Assembly: GCA_027627225.1 (NCBI GenBank)
Contig: CM051036.1
Coordinates: 42,645,926 to 42,709,925, forward strand
Direction of reading: 5' to 3'
DNA: 64,000 nucleotides
Origin: Congeria kusceri
Lineage: Eukaryota > Mollusca > Bivalvia > Myida > Dreissenidae
The notes beneath the pieces were generated by a model. That model was not told where the DNA came from. It did not search any database and saw only the letters and a list, made by a program, of their open reading frames with translations. Positions within the stretch are counted from its first letter, which is position 1, and every line of letters starts with the position of its first letter. Shown piece by piece: positions 37,301 to 45,056 of the stretch. The position numbers and the translations under genes were made by a program.

Positions 37301-40300
37301 TGCTATTTTGATGTCCTTAGAGATCTGGTCACCTAACAACCTATTCCATTTGCCTTCATCACCTATTGGTTCCCTCTCTGAAACATTTGCAGAACAATGC
37401 CCCCTATGATTGGGGCACTGAACAGGTTTACCCTTATTCCTAAGCATTGATGCAGTCCTGCATAGTTTATTTGCTACTTGTACCCCTACAATTTGCTTGT
37501 TTCTGGTATTGTTTTCACACATAGTGCTTATGGCAATAGTTCCGGCTTGAAAGGGTGTCGCGTCAGAGTTAAAAATTGGATTGTTGTAGCAAGTGTCCCC
37601 TTCAACATTTACCTTAGAGGGATCTTTTTGACCAATTTTGGCATTTTCAGCAAACTAAGTTTTCTCTAATCTGGTACATGCTTCTCTCATTTAGGGATTT
37701 AAGGGCAGTATTGACCTTATTTGCTTGTTTTTGCATAGCAAGTGGAGAGGGAGCAATGATATTGGTTGTGTTGAGAATTCTGCGGGAACCTGTGTTCCCA
37801 ATAGAAGTACTTGCAACACCTATTTGGAAGCCTACATTGATCTGAGCTGCCTTTCTGCCCCTGGTACTTGATGGAACCTCATTGTAAAGCTTATAATGCT
37901 TGCCTACATATCTGCATCTTGTACATTTTAACCTTTCCTCCCAGCCTAAGCCCCACTTTATGGAAGCACTGCCGTCAATTACCAAGTCGCCCCTACATTT
38001 ATCACTTCTTAACCTATGCTTTCTATTTTCAGAGGACATCATAGACTGGAGTAGGACGGGGACATAGACCTTGTTCGTAAGTAAGTCGGGATGGACTTTT
38101 GATGGAGCAGGAACCCGTAACAGGTCTACATAGCGAATCTTGTTCGCTCTCGGACGCAAGGGCTTAGCTGGGGTTTGAGAGCCGTCTACATCCCGAAAAG
38201 TAAGAACCTTGTCATTGTAAGCTACCCGTGCTTCAAAGGATGACCTTTCTAACCTTACATAGGTTGTGTTGGAATTTGACCTTCTTTCATAATTATGTTT
38301 TTTCCCCTTCACCGGACTAGTCCCACCTCATTTAAAACCAACATTGAGCAACTTTTTCTTTTGCTTGGTTATGAACCCCATTTTGACCAGATTGCCACCT
38401 TAAAAAAAGTCAAAGTACTTATTTTGTGCCCAAAATATGCAATTTTGTATTCCCTTAAACCTCTAAATGTGAGCAGGCAATGCAAATTGACCACCTGCTG
38501 CAGTTTAAAGGCACTCATGACATTATATACTAGAATATATCATTGGTGGCCTGTAATTAAAGAGGCTGCGACAAACAAGGTGCTTTAAAGATTTTACACT
38601 TTATTGGTTTGAAACAAGCAATTACTGGAAGCTGATTGATTTCTACACTTCAAAGTATCTTTGATCTCCCATTTTGACTAATTTGTTAATTGTCTTGGAT
38701 GAAATTGGAATTTTTTTTCTATTAAATTTACATTTTTGGGGTGATTTTTTTTTAAAAATACACAAAAAATACATTATCAAAATGGCTTAGAGTAAAAATA
38801 TCTAACAAAGTCATTCTCTCCTCACCCCACATAAGCCCCCCATACATGTTTGTTTGGTTTGTTTGGGTATTTTGTCACAAATATTGCAAATATCAGCTTT
38901 AATTGTTAGAGGGACATTTAAGCTTCAAGACGCTTGAAATCACCGGCTTCCGACCAAAATCACCTGTGTTTGAAAATATGAAATAAAATGGCCAAATGGA
39001 CAGATATACAAGCCAAACTTAATATATTGGTGCAATATGCATGGGAAGATAATTATATGCAAGAAAAACTAATTTTAATGAGAACAAATTTCTCTTATAG
39101 GTTACAGTATACTAAATATTTCAGGTGTGCAATGCTATACTCTCTAAATAAATCAACACCATTTATTTGAAGACACAATTTTCTGTATAGTCACTTGCCA
39201 TGACTTTATTTTTGAATAATTCTTTGTACGTGTGGTAGGAAAAACATTGTTGTGTACTAAAAATTCACTGTTTCGCTTGAAGGTTGGAGACTACATGACG
39301 AGACTTTGACAGTTGGCAGTATACCTTCAACTGGAGAGTAGCCGGTAAAAAGATGGCAGTAAAACAGTGAACTTTGATTCGCGTCGAGTTCTTTCTTACA
39401 TATCACATGACCTATCTTTTTTATTGTCTAAATCAATTCGGCTCGGAATGCTCTTTAAGAAAAGGTATGGTTATGAGGGTCTCTACGCGCAAAATGTTGA
39501 GTTTATTTTTTGTTGAATTTATTGCTTTTACATTGAATTTGTTAAGGAAATCTTTTAGTATATTGTGACCTAAAGGGGAAATTAAAACCCAATTATTTTC
39601 TTTTTGTTGCGAACGTCTTTAAGACGATTTCGGTTTTTTTTTCTGCGCATCTTTTTCGGTCATCACTGGAGTTGATTTAAATCTTCAAAATGTGAAGTGT
39701 CTTGACTTATAATAATATTAATTAAATATTGTGTACACTGTAATTATCAACTAGAATCAAATATATTCATAATAATTGCCATGATTATAGTTGGAGTGTC
39801 TTGTGACTCGATTATTTGTTAAAGTTTGTTAATACACTGAAAACGAAAGTAGGAACACGCAGCCGGAATATTGAACTCGCATATAGCTGTGAACGTGCTA
39901 GCGATAAATGTGAAAGTGGTTTGGCTGTAATTTGTACATGGTTATAATCAACTGCCGTTACTAAAATAATTATATAATATATAGATCTAATAACTTTTAT
40001 ACGTGTATTGTTATCAATAATGACAGTCATTCCATCCTGTTTTTACATAATAATATCCAATACGCACATGTAAACTATCTATTTTTTTCTCGAAAACAAG
40101 CATGGTGACACCCTGTTTTCTTTTTTCCAGTCTGTTAAGCATATAATTATGTAGTAAATATCGAAAAATCGGGACTTTTCACGGAGCAATTTCTTTCTAT
40201 AGTAATTTACAAGGTTTTTATATGATTATAAAATGCAGATTTGTTCGCAAAAAATGGATGAAAAAGCATTTTAGGCAAATATATTGTTTTTCACCAGGCA

Positions 40301-42259
40301 ACGGATGGCTTTCTTACAATAACTAATTTCAATCAATAGAATGTCGTCATGTTTTTACCAATCAATGGTCAATACTATTTTTTGCTAAAATAAAAAACAA
40401 CAACAATAATTTCTAAAATGCAGTTTCGGGTTGGTCATTAACATGCACGATGGGTTTTTATGGTTTCATTGTATTAGGCATTGAACGATCTGCAAAACAT
40501 GTGAAAATGACAAATGTTCATGGAAGGGACAAAAATGTAGAAATCGTCTTTAAACATTGTTTTAAAGTGGATGCTATCAAAACCAAATGCTTATTAAACC
40601 AAAAAACATTTAATTATTGAGAAACATAAATAAAAGAAAAAAATATCCGACAACATCAATACAAAGTTATAGGGTCGGGGGATTTTTTAAGGTAGGTCGG
40701 GTAACCAGAAACAAACATTTGTTTTACGCCTAAACAAATACACCCGAGCAAGCACGCACACAAACACCACCAAAACATACCTGTGTCTGCATCTGTATAC
40801 GCCTGCCATTTCGTCTTCACAAACGCATTGTAAATCACAGCCATCATTCCATTGTTCTCCTTGTTTGAACAGCACTCCGTTGAACATACATCCTGTAGCT
40901 GGACAAATGACAAAATAAAATAACAACATGCATAACATTCATTCATGTCATTTGTCTGATTAATACCAGTATCTTATGATTTAATGACAATGCAAACTCC
41001 TCTTATGAAGTACGATTAGGGTCTTTAATATCTTAGACAGCATCATGCTCATATAAACGAGCATCATGCTCGTAAGGTGGAGCATCATTCTCAATGAACG
41101 AGCATGATGCTCAGTAAACAAGCATCTTGCTATTTCGGCCGAGCATCATGCTCATAAGATCGAGCACCATGCTCGTCAATTTGAGCGTCACGCTAGATTT
41201 TGGAGCATCATGCTGGGTTAGGAAATAAAGACCCTCTTCGTACGGCCTAGTACTATCGAGAATGATGCTGTCTAAGATATTTAAGACCCCAATCGTACTC
41301 CATATCCTCTCTGAAAGTAGCAAAATAGCTGTCTGAAACAGCACCTTTCAGAGCTGGAGTGGGCGGTACGCCTGGTGGTGCCTGGTAGGAAGGTTCGCAG
41401 GACATTATTCCTGTTCTTGCAGCACGGATTGCATGGATCAGTGATAAGGCGACATCCAGAAATATTCATGCATGAAGAGATTTTCAAATCAGTTAGGCGT
41501 TAAAAAATATGAGGGGCGTCGTGGGAAAACCGGACTTAATGCATGTGCGTAAAGTGTCGTCCCTGATTAGCCTGTGCAGTCCGCACAGGCTAATCCGGGA
41601 CGGCACTTTCCGCTTTTATGTTTTTTTCTGTTTCAAGGAAGTCTCTTCTAAACATAAATTCACTGTTGGCGGAATGTGCCGTCCTGGATTAGCCTGTGCG
41701 GACTGCACAGGCTAATCCGGGACGACACTTTACGCACATGCATTAAGTCCGGTTTTCCCATGACACGCATCAATTATGTTTGTTACAGCTTACCCGACCT
41801 ACCCTAAAAAATGCCCCGACCCTTCTAACATTTTATTGGGTTTGTCAGGTATTTTATTATATTTTTTATTTACCTTTTTTCCACTTATTATATGTTTTTT
41901 GGATAAGTAAGTGTTTTGTTTTAGTAACATCCACTTATGAACAATGTTTAAGGATATTACTGATATGTTATGAATATTTATTCAGTTTTAGAATCTTCAA
42001 GTTGACCATTTACCAAATTAAAAAAATCCCTACCTACCTACCCTAATTTGTTTGGCATGTAACATTTACATTTTGGGCATGTCAGTTTTTTTACGCCTTA
42101 GCAGATATGCTTGTCATCATGCGATAAGGAATTAAAGCATAATTAAGAATTACCAAAGTTTTAATTACCACCGTTACCTATTTTTGTAGCGATTTTACTA
42201 TTATTATTATAGCTATTATAGTTGTTGTTGTTATTATTATGATGATGATGATGATGATG

Positions 42260-42300
<41 letters not shown>

Positions 42301-42788
42301 GACGTCAGCTTGAACGCTTGCGCTATAAATGTCTGTTGAGGTTGTGACGGCGACCTTTCGACGCCGTAAGGTCGACGCACGTTTCTGAATACTGCCCCAA
42401 TTGTGTGCGATAACATGTTTTTAAAGGTACCGTCCGAATTGAAAGAAAAGAAATATTCCTGTTTTTATTCATTTAGTCGTTTTGCTTTACAGACGCGTTA
42501 TAATTGTGTCCATTACAACTGATGATTATTCATTACTGAAACGTTGTTTCCAATTTTTTCTTCTTGTTTTTTTTTTTTGCATGTAAATTTAGAATATCCT
42601 TTTATTTGTAAAATATGTATTAACAAAAATATAATTGTTAAGTTGCTGATCTGTGAAAAGGTCTCTTCAAAATAATCAAAGGAAATTTAATTTTTTAATA
42701 TTATTAAGTAAAATCACACACCCGTCTGGGCCCTTGCCTCCCCATAGGTAACGGCAAGAGCAAGAATGATAGGAGATATAATTCTCAT
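19343..42788 (-). CDS. Secreted VWC-repeat protein, seven exons seen, two apparently frameshifted
   Basis: Seen exons: 42788-42722 (signal peptide MRIISPIILALAVTYGEA...), about 41487-41345, 40898-40781, 26246-25932, 24486-24371, 23337-23196 and 19577 to 19434 or 19343. Phases match from 41345 onward. VWC modules (C-x-Y-x-G...W-x-DGC...C-x-C...C / LP-x2-C...DP...CC...C) are split across exons: CMFNGVLFKQGEQWNDGC with CVMGTDPKDACC; CEYKGRQYTQGETWIDGC with LPPGC...GQCC; CLYKGQHYAYGQRWNNGC with LPSVC...GLCC. Known of family: extracellular, disulfide-rich, kielin/chordin-like or matrix proteins that bind BMP-type ligands or matrix. Oddities: exon 41487-41345 has no AG acceptor, abuts a MITE, and changes frame after NPCC; the last exon changes frame between LPSVC and EDPPAGLCC; one VWC Cys is replaced by Arg (FYCARED). 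AATAAA on the minus strand at about 19270 fits a 3' end. It may be a decaying gene or carry sequence errors. Confidence 0.7.
20009..20261. mobile_element. Foldback MITE (AGGCGTGTC family), copy 2
   Basis: Full length, ATGAGGCGTGTCTTGGGAAA to the inverted end ATGACACGCCTCAT. It lies in the 19.58-23.20 kb intron of the VWC gene. Confidence 0.88.
20750..22265. mobile_element. R1 element, copy 1 (uninterrupted)
   Basis: The left end TTAAAGACGTTCGCAACAA is inverted at the right end TTGTTGTGAACGTCTTTAA, with TTAA at both borders. The interior is made of imperfect repeats of roughly 390-500 bp, each with ATGCATCAATGTAT, a GGTCACCGGCCTTGTTCCGG-type word and GGTACCTGTCGAAGCC. There is no coding capacity. 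It provides the empty site for the array in copy 2: GAAGCAAAAGGAGAAATTAA at 22211-22230 is uninterrupted here. Confidence 0.85.
20884..21327. repeat. Perfect 40-bp tandem array, 11 copies
   Basis: The unit TTCAGTTTGTGTGATTAGCA + ATGAGGAATCATATAAAGCC is repeated 11 times without a visible mismatch. R1 copy 2 has one diverged unit at about 26708-26750, so the array is an expansion inside R1 copy 1. There are no spacers. Confidence 0.97.
22338..22521. mobile_element. Foldback MITE (AGGCGTGTC family), copy 3, truncated
   Basis: The right arm is complete (CACAGGCTAATCCGG ... CGACACGCCTCA). The left arm lacks its outer part and starts inside the hairpin at AATCCGGGACAACACT. Confidence 0.85.
23457..23719. 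mobile_element. Foldback MITE (AGGCGTGTC family), copy 4
   Basis: Starts ATGAGGCATGTCGTGAGAAA and ends CCCACGACACGCCCC. Full length with a few substitutions. It lies about 120 bp upstream, in gene direction, of the VWC exon at 23337-23196. Confidence 0.87.
24535..25455. repeat. CGACA-type satellite, about 0.9 kb
   Basis: Degenerate short units (CACGACA, CTTCACGACACTACA, CACTAAAGGACACCACACGT) fill the interval. Higher-order near-repeats occur at 25206-25345. It starts about 50 bp from the acceptor of the VWC exon at 24486, so it occupies the 3' end of that intron. His/Thr/Asp-rich open frames across it are repeat artefacts. Confidence 0.92.
26397..26536. mobile_element. MITE-M, left half, interrupted by R1/R2
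   Basis: TAAGGCGTAAAAATATGTTTGTTTCAGG starts the element. It runs through GTCAACTTGAAGATTCTA to GGTAATATCC and stops exactly where R1 begins. The same sequence continues uninterrupted in the copy at 53461-53789. Confidence 0.85.
27715..28185. repeat. 471-bp TIR-ended repeat, copy 1
   Basis: GGTTACAGTATACTAAA at the left and TTTAGTATATTGTGACC at the right. No convincing gene. Flanks are TAAA on both sides. Its right end lies 47 bp before the endonuclease ATG at 28233, so it may supply that gene's promoter (inference). Confidence 0.9.
28233..28774 (+). CDS. His-Me finger (I-PpoI-like) endonuclease, unit 1
   Basis: Two exons, 28233-28608 and 28734-28774, with donor GTAAAA and acceptor TTTTTCAG, encode 138 residues. 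Zinc-loop residues: H81 (VSHLC), C83, C88, H93, N102 and C108 have the same spacing as H98, C100, C105, H110, N119 and C125 of I-PpoI (as I recall that protein). A second site is C108-C114-H117-C123, slightly differently spaced. R44 (YYGRMR) could be the catalytic arginine. Known: this family cuts double-stranded DNA using the His base and an Asn-bound metal ion. Inferred: a homing-like endonuclease belonging to the transposon. No frameshift or stop is seen. It faces the transposase gene, whose stop lies 57 bp beyond this stop. Confidence 0.83.
28832..30791 (-). pseudogene. DDE transposase of Mutator/Kolobok type, unit 1; in-frame TGA and +1 frameshift
   Basis: Begins with ATG at 30791 in good context (AAAATGG; MGFITKQKKKLLNVGFK) and meets TGA at 30740-30738. 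The same frame is then open for 226 codons to TGA at about 30059-30057. The +1 frame takes over at that point for about 408 codons to 28832. Conserved: CTRC and GRKAAQINVGFQIG (N-terminal region); D in VNVEGDTCYNN, D in TCDGDSRA, D-x2-H in DLRHLGNSLK, E in TTQKSEAVN. These parallel the triad of the gene at 8481-15617. Expected role: catalysing element transposition. A 43-nt GT-AG intron could remove the second break on paper but is implausibly short. TTTATT at 28809 gives a minus-strand AATAAA. Either a dead gene or one that needs UGA recoding. Confidence 0.78.
30792..31509. promoter_or_regulatory. Non-coding 5' region of the transposase, unit 1
   Basis: About 720 bp between the transposase ATG and the next 471-bp repeat. 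AT-rich, with no inverted repeat matching the other end of the body. A promoter is expected here from gene orientation, but no specific element is identified. The same region recurs at 34587-35304 and 38382-39099. Confidence 0.4.
31510..31980. repeat. 471-bp TIR-ended repeat, copy 2
   Basis: Same sequence as copy 1. The left flank is TATA (end of body 1) and the right flank TAAA (start of body 2), so this internal copy has no exact target duplication. Confidence 0.9.
32028..32569 (+). CDS. His-Me finger endonuclease, unit 2
   Basis: Exons 32028-32403 and 32529-32569. The translated exon 1 is residue-for-residue the same as unit 1, with the HLC-x4-C-x4-H and downstream Asn/Cys motifs intact. 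Confidence 0.83.
32627..34586 (-). pseudogene. DDE transposase, unit 2; same TGA and frameshift
   Basis: Same as unit 1: ATG at 34586, TGA at 34535-34533, frame change at about 33852-33854, stop at 32627. Sharing both lesions shows they predate the tandem amplification. Confidence 0.78.
35305..35775. repeat. 471-bp TIR-ended repeat, copy 3
   Basis: Internal copy, with the same TATA/TAAA flanks as copy 2. Confidence 0.9.
35823..36364 (+). CDS. His-Me finger endonuclease, unit 3
   Basis: Exons 35823-36198 and 36324-36364. The predicted protein is identical to units 1 and 2. Confidence 0.83.
36422..38381 (-). pseudogene. DDE transposase, unit 3; same TGA and frameshift
   Basis: ATG at 38381, TGA at 38330-38328, frame change at about 37647-37649, stop at 36422. 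No unit-specific difference is visible. Confidence 0.78.
39100..39570. repeat. 471-bp TIR-ended repeat, copy 4 (right end of array)
   Basis: Ends with TTTAGTATATTGTGACC, then TAAA and the right part of R1. It is the outer right boundary of the composite insertion. Confidence 0.9.
39619..40553. mobile_element. R2 element, next to R1
   Basis: Left end TTAAGACGATTTC, right end GAAATCGTCTTTAA, inverted relative to each other over about 13 bp. TTAA is at both borders; the left TTAA is shared with R1. The interior is AT-rich with no gene. The right half of MITE-M resumes directly after it. Confidence 0.7.
40554..40733. mobile_element. MITE-M, right half
   Basis: Begins ACATTGTTTTAAAGTGGATG, matching ACATTGTTTTGAAATGGATG at 53622, and ends TTTTACGCCTAA, the inverse of the left terminus. 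It is the partner of 26397-26536. Confidence 0.85.
41004..41304. mobile_element. Foldback element with GAGCATGATGCTC palindrome array
   Basis: TIRs of about 45 bp (TATGAAGTACGATTAGGGTC... and its inverse ending ...CGTACTCCATA) enclose about ten variants of the palindrome GAGCATGATGCTC. The target duplication TCCTCT is exact at 40998-41003 and 41305-41310. It lies in the VWC-gene intron between exons at 41345 and 40898. Confidence 0.93.
41509..41771. mobile_element. Foldback MITE (AGGCGTGTC family), copy 5
   Basis: Full length, ATGAGGGGCGTCGTGGGAAA to TGACACGCATCA. It lies within about 25 bp of the 5' edge of the second VWC exon (41487) and may have removed that exon's acceptor. Confidence 0.88.
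41785..42105. mobile_element. Diverged MITE-M relative, reverse orientation
   Basis: Contains TTACCCGACCTACCCTAAAAA, AATCTTCAAGTTGACCATTT and a terminal TTTTTTTACGCCTTA, all found in reverse in the copies at 26.4 and 53.5 kb. The left terminus is eroded. Confidence 0.65.
42200..42300. repeat. Trinucleotide microsatellite (TAT)n/(GAT)n
   Basis: Blocks of TTATTA, GATGATGAT and ATTATTATT in succession. Confidence 0.95.
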
Positions 42789-43029
42789 GCAAGTCGAAAT
42801 GTGCTACCCTCCAATTATCCAATCCAATTTATACTTTAACGCGAACCAGGATGTTCGTTTAATTGGTCGGCTATGACGACGTTTAATAAGCACGAATGGG
42901 CAAGTTTAACGTATGATAATTATGTATTGCGTACATTCAAGGGATTGACAGATATTGACAGTTGTGGACAGGCTATTCACTGCGTAATCCTTATAAATAT
43001 AGTAATAAGGTTGAAAGATGGCATACTTT

Positions 43030-43069
43030 GGTACTATTACTACTATAAATATTACTCTAAATACTACTG

Positions 43070-43104
<35 letters not shown>

Positions 43105-43152
43105 GCTACTGCTACTGCTACTGCTACTGCTACTGCTACTGCTACTACTAAT
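43030..43152. repeat. Trinucleotide microsatellite (TAC)n(TGC TAC)n
   Basis: A TACTACTAC tract passes into TACTGC repeats. The overlapping Tyr- or Thr-rich frames are repeat artefacts. Confidence 0.95.
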
Positions 43153-43689
43153 GAAAATATAAAAGTTAATATACTGTTTACAACACAAGCCTATTCATGA
43201 CTGTATCATTAACGTAATATACCGACACCAACGGAATTCGTTATAATAGAAATTCCATTTAACGACATGATTTTTAGCAGTTACGGATTGTATCGTTGTG
43301 TCGCGGCCTTACTGTAATTAATTGTTGCCAAATGTTTTCGGTGATACAAATGTATTATTATTGCGAGCTAAACAAACGTTGCAATAATTATTACAAGACT
43401 GGTTGAAGCAACGCTCTTATCGACCTGACCAGTGTGCCGTGAGAACTTGCTAAACCAGCACCAACTGCTCGCTCCGTTTGACGTCCCAGAGATCCAGAGA
43501 TAGGTGTGGTTTCAACGTGTTTGAACCTTTAAAGGGACACATCTCCAACGAGGCAGCTCAGCTAAAGAGTTATTCAGCACAATGTGGCAGTTTCTCCCAA
43601 TAATAAGGCTACTTTTTTTTTAAAGAATCCTGGATTCAGACGGTGATCCGGATACAGACCGTGACCTAATCATTTGCTCATTAGCACAT

Positions 43690-43860
43690 ATATAGGATCT
43701 GACACGAGTTGTCATTTCATACATATAGGATCTGTCACGAGTTGTCATTTAATACCTTATTTTATGAACGAGTTCCAAAATTATGTGAGTAAGCGAGCCT
43801 TTCCTGCACGAGTTTGATAAAATATGGCATCAAATGACAACGAATGTCAGATCTTTTTTT
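43690..43860. mobile_element. Short inverted-repeat element
   Basis: GGATCTGTCACGAGTTGTCATTT is roughly inverted at AAATGACAACGAATGTCAGATC. The left arm is duplicated (ATAGGATCTGACACGAGTTG, then again about 40 bp later). Confidence 0.55.
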
Positions 43861-44114
43861 ATCACATGCTTTTAAACAAAAAAAACTTCTGATTTTACCA
43901 AAAAATGTTGATAAATCCTAAAAGTTATGTACTGACGTGACGTCATTTCACGTTGACGACGTCATTTCACCAAAATAACGTCATGCGATTGGTCAGTCAA
44001 AGAATATGTAGCCAATGAAAACGCTCAAAATGTTATCTTACACATGTGTAAGATAAAAATATTCGTAATAACTGTATTACACGGAAAAATAGCTTGTGAT
44101 AAAAACAGTTGTGT

Positions 44115-44205
44115 ATGCAGCCAGACTCGAACTCACATACGACCTGATCAAAAGAATGCGATGCATTACATTACACTAAGTCAGCTGGTCGTTCTTACAT
44201 GTAGC
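44115..44205 (-). repeat. tRNA-like sequence, probable SINE head
   Basis: On the minus strand an A-box-like AGCTGACTTAGTGTAATG is followed by the B-box-like GAGTTCGAGTCTGG. It does not fold as a full tRNA by eye. The adjacent segment 44215-44450 (TTTCTTTGTCAGAAGTG, GACAACAGTTT) recurs at 52870-53110, suggesting a repeat family. Confidence 0.4.
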
Positions 44206-44649
44206 CTATAGCACTATGTAAGTGGTACACTTGTTTCCAAAATACCGACGCTCTTCAAACGCTTTATAATTTTATAAATTTACTTGATGTTTATCGATCA
44301 ATAACACATTCTTTCTAATATATTTCTTTGTCAGAAGTGTGATCTGTCTTCTTCATATAATATAGATATGATACTTTTTCGTTTTGAAATATGTGACAAC
44401 AGTTTTGAAAACGATCAATTTGCCACTAGGCCTATAATGAATATGTCTTGTTATATATTACACCATGTGGCATGAACAAATTACATAGACAGTTATTGAA
44501 AATATTGTCCAACATGGGACTAAAAATCTGTTGCATTGGATAGTATTATTATTATAGACGATCAAGAGCCCGGGACATATACACACACATTACAATGTAC
44601 AATTCATCCTCATTTATTTGCATACTAACGCACAATATGAAAACAGCTT

Positions 44650-44946
44650 TGTAGGATCATATTTTTCACAAATAACATTTTTCACCTGTGAAGAATAGGA
44701 TCTCATTTGTTACACTTGTAAGTGTGAAGAATGTGATTGACCGGAAACGGTGTATGTTAGAGGATCACAGAAGAATATGATTTCATTGCATATCAAACCC
44801 CAATGCGATAACAAACCTCACAGAAAATGTGAAGAGTAAAACGGTGAAATGTGAAGAATGAGATGTAAATTTTCACACCTGTGAAGAATGAGATCCTATT
44901 TTTAACAGATGTGAAAAATATGTTTTGTGAAAAATATGGTCCTACA
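44650..44946. mobile_element. MITE of the GTAGGACCATATTTTTCAC family, copy 1
   Basis: The left end TGTAGGATCATATTTTTCAC is inverted at the right end GTGAAAAATATGGTCCTACA. It contains CACATTTT/AAAATGTG subrepeats in both orientations (TGTGAAGAATGAGATCCTA). No coding capacity. Confidence 0.85.
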
Positions 44947-45056
44947 CAGCTTAATGTTATAGTGTGAACTTTGTACTCATTTATAAACTTGCAGCAGTTT
45001 TATCTTAAAAACCTTATCTCCACTTTGCCATGTTAACACATGACTGTTGATGTATT

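Larger units (their letters stand above)
27715..39570. mobile_element. Composite transposon array: (471-bp repeat + 3324-bp body) x3 + 471-bp repeat
   Basis: A 3795-bp period repeats three times and then stops after a fourth 471-bp segment. The outer left end GGTTACAGTATACTAAA and outer right end TTTAGTATATTGTGACC are inverted copies with two mismatches. TAAA is duplicated at 27711-27714 and 39571-39574. R1 copy 1 shows the unfilled site with one substitution (CAAAAGG). Each body holds an endonuclease gene (+) and a transposase gene (-) that converge. The three units look identical. The array sits in the 14.5-kb VWC intron between exons at 40781 and 26246. Confidence 0.9.
26537..39622. mobile_element. 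R1 element, copy 2, split by the composite array
   Basis: The left part is 26537-27714 and the right part 39571-39622. Ends are TTAAAGACGTTCGCAACAA and TTGTTGCGAACGTCTTTAA. Sequence on both sides of the array aligns with copy 1 at 22205-22265. Inside are three imperfect direct repeats of about 390 bp, marked by CATGCATCAATG at 26607, CATGCGTCATTG at 26993 and CATGCACCAATG at 27380. TTAA is at both borders. Confidence 0.85.

Noticed and set aside
42873..43200. Tyr/Cys-rich and Thr-rich frames
   Set aside because: They are readings of the TAC/TGC microsatellite.
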